Shown: piece by piece, positions 61,843-64,000 of the stretch | Layout of the letters: every line of letters begins with the position of its first letter | How positions within the stretch are numbered: position 1 is the stretch's first letter | NCBI RefSeq assembly: GCF_040529185.1 | Contig: NZ_CP159510.1 | Location: forward strand, 62,001-126,000 | Origin: Sporolactobacillus sp. Y61 | Lineage (GTDB): Bacteria > Bacillota > Bacilli > Bacillales > Sporolactobacillaceae | DNA length: 64,000 bases | Direction of reading: 5' to 3' | Translations under genes and position numbers: made by a program | Notes under the pieces: generated by a model | Database searches by the model: none | Told to the model about the DNA's origin: nothing | What the model saw: only the letters and a program-made list of their open reading frames with translations

Positions 61843-62586
61843 TTACACTTCCTCATTTTTATGTACATGTAATGGAGTATAATCTGCTCTTAGATATACG
61901 TAATAGTCAGTCAATTTTATATTAAATTTCTTGAGCAGCTTTCTTATAAGCTTTCTTATACTGTTTGCACTTAAATTAGTCCAGACATATACCTCAATGT
62001 TTTTCATTTTAGCATTTTTTCTATCGAGATGTTTTTTGCTGAAATAAGAAATCTTTCTTCCCTTCATAACAGGATCATTAATAAACTCTGAGAATTTAGT
62101 GGCATCTATCTCTGCTAACAAATCACATGTTTGCAGCAATGCATCCTTCCAGTCTTTTGCTGGATACCGATTATTATTAAATGAAAACGCAACCACTTTT
62201 TTATGGGTAAAATCTTCATAAAGGGTATGAGGTATTGAAGAATCAACTAAATAATTGGAATAGTTTGGTATGGATCTCCGTTCCTCTATTTCGCCTGGTT
62301 CTTCTTCAGGCTCTTCTTCATCAATTTCAGCATCTATACTTATCGAAGTTGAATATTCATTGATTTTGTCCTGAATCTCTGACACTGATTTAGAAAACTC
62401 CAGCAATTCCATACCTTTGTCATAATCTTTATTCTTAAGGAATTCTACAATAGTCGTATTTGTGCTACTCAGTAGTCCGTCTAAGGCAAGGTTTAGTAAA
62501 TCCAATGCATCAGAGATTTCGGTCGCATCCTCTGGAAAGTATAGCTTGATAAAATCAATTAATCTGTTGATATCAATCTCAACCAT
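61843..62586 (-). CDS. Hypothetical acidic protein
   Basis: 247 residues from ATG 62586 (AGGGGACGG site). The N-terminal half is helical, followed by a Glu/Pro-rich linker (DEEEPEEEPGEIEERR) and an alpha/beta C-terminal domain (VVAFSFNNNRYPAKDWKDAL; KISYFSKKHLDRKNAKMKNI; TNLSANSIRKLIRKLLKKF) with basic helices suggestive of nucleic-acid contact. It resembles accessory proteins in restriction-type loci, but that is a weak inference. Confidence 0.55.
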   Translation of the reverse strand: MVEIDINRLIDFIKLYFPEDATEISDALDLLNLALDGLLSSTNTTIVEFLKNKDYDKGMELLEFSKSVSEIQDKINEYSTSISIDAEIDEEEPEEEPGEIEERRSIPNYSNYLVDSSIPHTLYEDFTHKKVVAFSFNNNRYPAKDWKDALLQTCDLLAEIDATKFSEFINDPVMKGRKISYFSKKHLDRKNAKMKNIEVYVWTNLSANSIRKLIRKLLKKFNIKLTDYYVYLRADYTPLHVHKNEEV

Positions 62587-62676
62587 TTTACACCGTCCCC
62601 TTTTCAACAAATGCATAATGATTATACCTTTTTGGTTCTATGATTTATCCCAAATATACATTCTCATTATGTCACT

Positions 62677-62790
62677 CTAAGTAGTTTGGAAATCATAAAT
62701 AGTCAATTCTTCGTTATTATCAAAGCCTTCTCGCACATATCTTTTTTCCTCATCATCCAAATCATTTATATGGCCAACAATTAATGCTTG
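62677..62790 (-). pseudogene. Fragment resembling the C-terminus of a type I restriction (HsdR) subunit
   Basis: A frame reading GHINDLDDEEKRYVREGFDN, NEELTIYDF ends at a stop at 62677-62679. The EEKRYVREGFDNNEEL pattern is typical of the HsdR C-terminal domain. Only about 35 codons remain and no start is seen. Confidence 0.35.
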
Positions 62791-62867
62791 CTGTTACAAC
62801 TTTTCTGCCATTCATGAACCACACTCCAAAACTTATCAATTTTTCCCAAAATTATAGATCACCGCCA

Positions 62868-63686
62868 CTAGTACTTTCTTAAATCAATCGAGCCTCTATT
62901 CAACAATTTTTTCAGCCAAACTGTACAATCATGAAAAACGGTCTTGATATCCTTTGTTTCATTTCCGAAAACTCGTACGATAACTCCCTGGGTATTCAGT
63001 CGAGAAAAACCAATTCTGCAGGTTTCATGATAACGATCAAGGATTTCCATCAATTCTTCCGTTTTATTTTCTACTTTTTTATTGATCATGAATAATGTAC
63101 CTAAATGGGTGTAGCCCTCGAGAAAACCGGTATTCTTCATATACTGCATTTTAGGAATTAATGACAAATGATCTAGAACCACTAATTTCCCATCAACATA
63201 AATCTCGGTTTTCATTCGAATATTCCGGTATGGAAACAATTGATCATTGTCCGACCATCCAGGGGTAATCATATCCTCATACAAAAGCATTGCTTTAGTA
63301 GACATACGAATCACACTTTTTTGATAATAGGAAGCATCACGATAAGCGATGAGTGGTTCCGGTTTATATTCAAGTAAACTATCATCGTGCAGCTCAAAAA
63401 AATTCTCTTGATAGACGGTTTTTGTTGGCGTTCTATAAACTTTCGTCGCGGCCTGTGTTGTCAGAAGCAGTTCAGACCCGTCTTTTAAAACGACATCCAT
63501 TTTATACTTATCTTGGTCAACATAACCACCCCCAGGGTTAATGACAATGTAGCAAGCCTGACCGCTATTATCCAAATATAAAGGGCGCATCACTTTCAAT
63601 GCTCCCCGGAAATAAACAGATGAGGGTACTGTTTTCCCTTGTTTTCCGCTCATCTCCAGCCTTAACTCACCCGTCCATTCGCTCAT
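62868..63686 (-). CDS. ureD: Urease accessory protein UreD
   Basis: 272 residues from ATG 63686 (AGAGGGG upstream). Features of UreD/UreH: VMRPLYLDNSGQACYIVINP, GGGYVDQDKYKMDV, LLLTTQAATKVYRTP, LLEYKPEPLIAYRDASYYQK. It forms the UreD-UreF-UreG complex that delivers nickel to apo-urease. It follows ureG by 48 bp, the usual order at the 3' end of urease operons. Confidence 0.93.
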   Translation of the reverse strand: MSEWTGELRLEMSGKQGKTVPSSVYFRGALKVMRPLYLDNSGQACYIVINPGGGYVDQDKYKMDVVLKDGSELLLTTQAATKVYRTPTKTVYQENFFELHDDSLLEYKPEPLIAYRDASYYQKSVIRMSTKAMLLYEDMITPGWSDNDQLFPYRNIRMKTEIYVDGKLVVLDHLSLIPKMQYMKNTGFLEGYTHLGTLFMINKKVENKTEELMEILDRYHETCRIGFSRLNTQGVIVRVFGNETKDIKTVFHDCTVWLKKLLNRGSIDLRKY

Positions 63687-63734
63687 ATCCGCTATACCCC
63701 TCTTTATTGTCAACCATATATAGCACTTCCTCAC

Positions 63735-64000
63735 TTAATTCATCCCCGAGAGCATTGCATTATGATTCAGCCAATCGATAATTTCATTAAGTCCGGTGCC
63801 ATCCAGTAAATTCGTAAATACAAACGGTTTCTTCCCTCGAAAAATTTTAGTATCACGTGCCATGACATCCAGATTAGCGTGAACATATGGCACAAGATCT
63901 GTTTTATTAATAATAAACAGATCAGATTTTATCATCCCCTGCCCTCTCTTACGTGGGATTTTTTCACCTTGTGCCACATCAATAACATATATTGAAAAAT
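63735..64000 (-). CDS. ureG: Urease accessory GTPase UreG (C-terminal part, start off the right edge)
   Basis: About 88 codons visible: [40 protein letters not shown] (the NKTDL guanine-specificity motif), [20 protein letters not shown] and GLNEIIDWL. UreG is the GTPase that powers nickel insertion. The frame is open through 64000, so the N-terminus with the P-loop lies outside the window. Confidence 0.93.
   Translation of the reverse strand, partial: FSIYVIDVAQGEKIPRKRGQGMIKSDLFIINKTDLVPYVHANLDVMARDTKIFRGKKPFVFTNLLDGTGLNEIIDWLNHNAMLSGMN

Overview
The window comes from a low-to-mid GC Bacillota genome, most likely class Bacilli and close to Sporolactobacillaceae or Lactobacillales-like bacilli (inference). 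Pointers are strong AGGAGG-type ribosome binding sites, frequent GTG and TTG starts, a bleomycin-hydrolase-type aminopeptidase C, an L-2-hydroxyisocaproate-type dehydrogenase, a POT peptide transporter, an LXG toxin of the type VII secretion system, a CrtO-like acyltransferase and urease accessory genes. No rRNA or tRNA gene was recognised.

Layout. 1-22.7 kb is chromosomal: a nitrate/sulfonate-type ABC importer, a run of small enzymes (HIT, GNAT, ASCH, methyltransferase, aldo/keto reductase), three neighbouring genes that each carry a one-base deletion (HTH protein, histidine phosphatase, C39-like peptidase), an acyl-ACP/CoA ligase, an MFS pump, pepC, a GYF-PrsW fusion, a GGDEF protein, the hydroxyacid dehydrogenase, YdcF, a nucleotidyltransferase, a P-loop kinase and a three-gene envelope glycolipid operon. 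23.6-42.2 kb is a metal-resistance island: M23 peptidase, an rrf2 gene with a nonsense codon, merA-merR, a geranylgeranyl-reductase-like flavoprotein, Lgt, an ICMT/PEMT-like methyltransferase, a cupredoxin, two copper P-type ATPases, His-rich small membrane proteins, a two-component system, a CopZ-like protein, a lipoprotein multicopper oxidase and a SHOCT protein. Most promoters in the island share direct heptamer repeats TTCYACA at an exact 11-bp period just upstream of a -10 box, which suggests one OmpR-family regulator, plausibly the one encoded in the island.

42.3-48 kb holds an IS256 remnant with hairpin repeats, a broken metI, a POT transporter, a nitrilase-family enzyme and a VOC protein. 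48.2-56.2 kb is a polymorphic toxin locus: an intact LXG toxin with glycine-rich C-terminus and its membrane immunity candidate, a DUF4176 protein, then two 5'-truncated LXG middle segments that start at the same hairpin. One is interrupted by IS30, and its presumed C-terminal toxin domain is split by an IS21 element whose removal with one target duplication restores the reading frame. An intact orphan immunity candidate follows. 56.2-64 kb carries SEC-C/TPR/DUF proteins, a tRNA-dihydrouridine synthase and ureG-ureD at the right edge.

Three dispersed repeat families lie between genes: a 95-155 bp hairpin element in three copies and both orientations, a composite element with GCGGA/TCCGC hairpins in two copies (one with a 52-bp tandem expansion), and the LXG cassette. 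The many frameshifts are reported as real or assembly-derived without deciding between the two.
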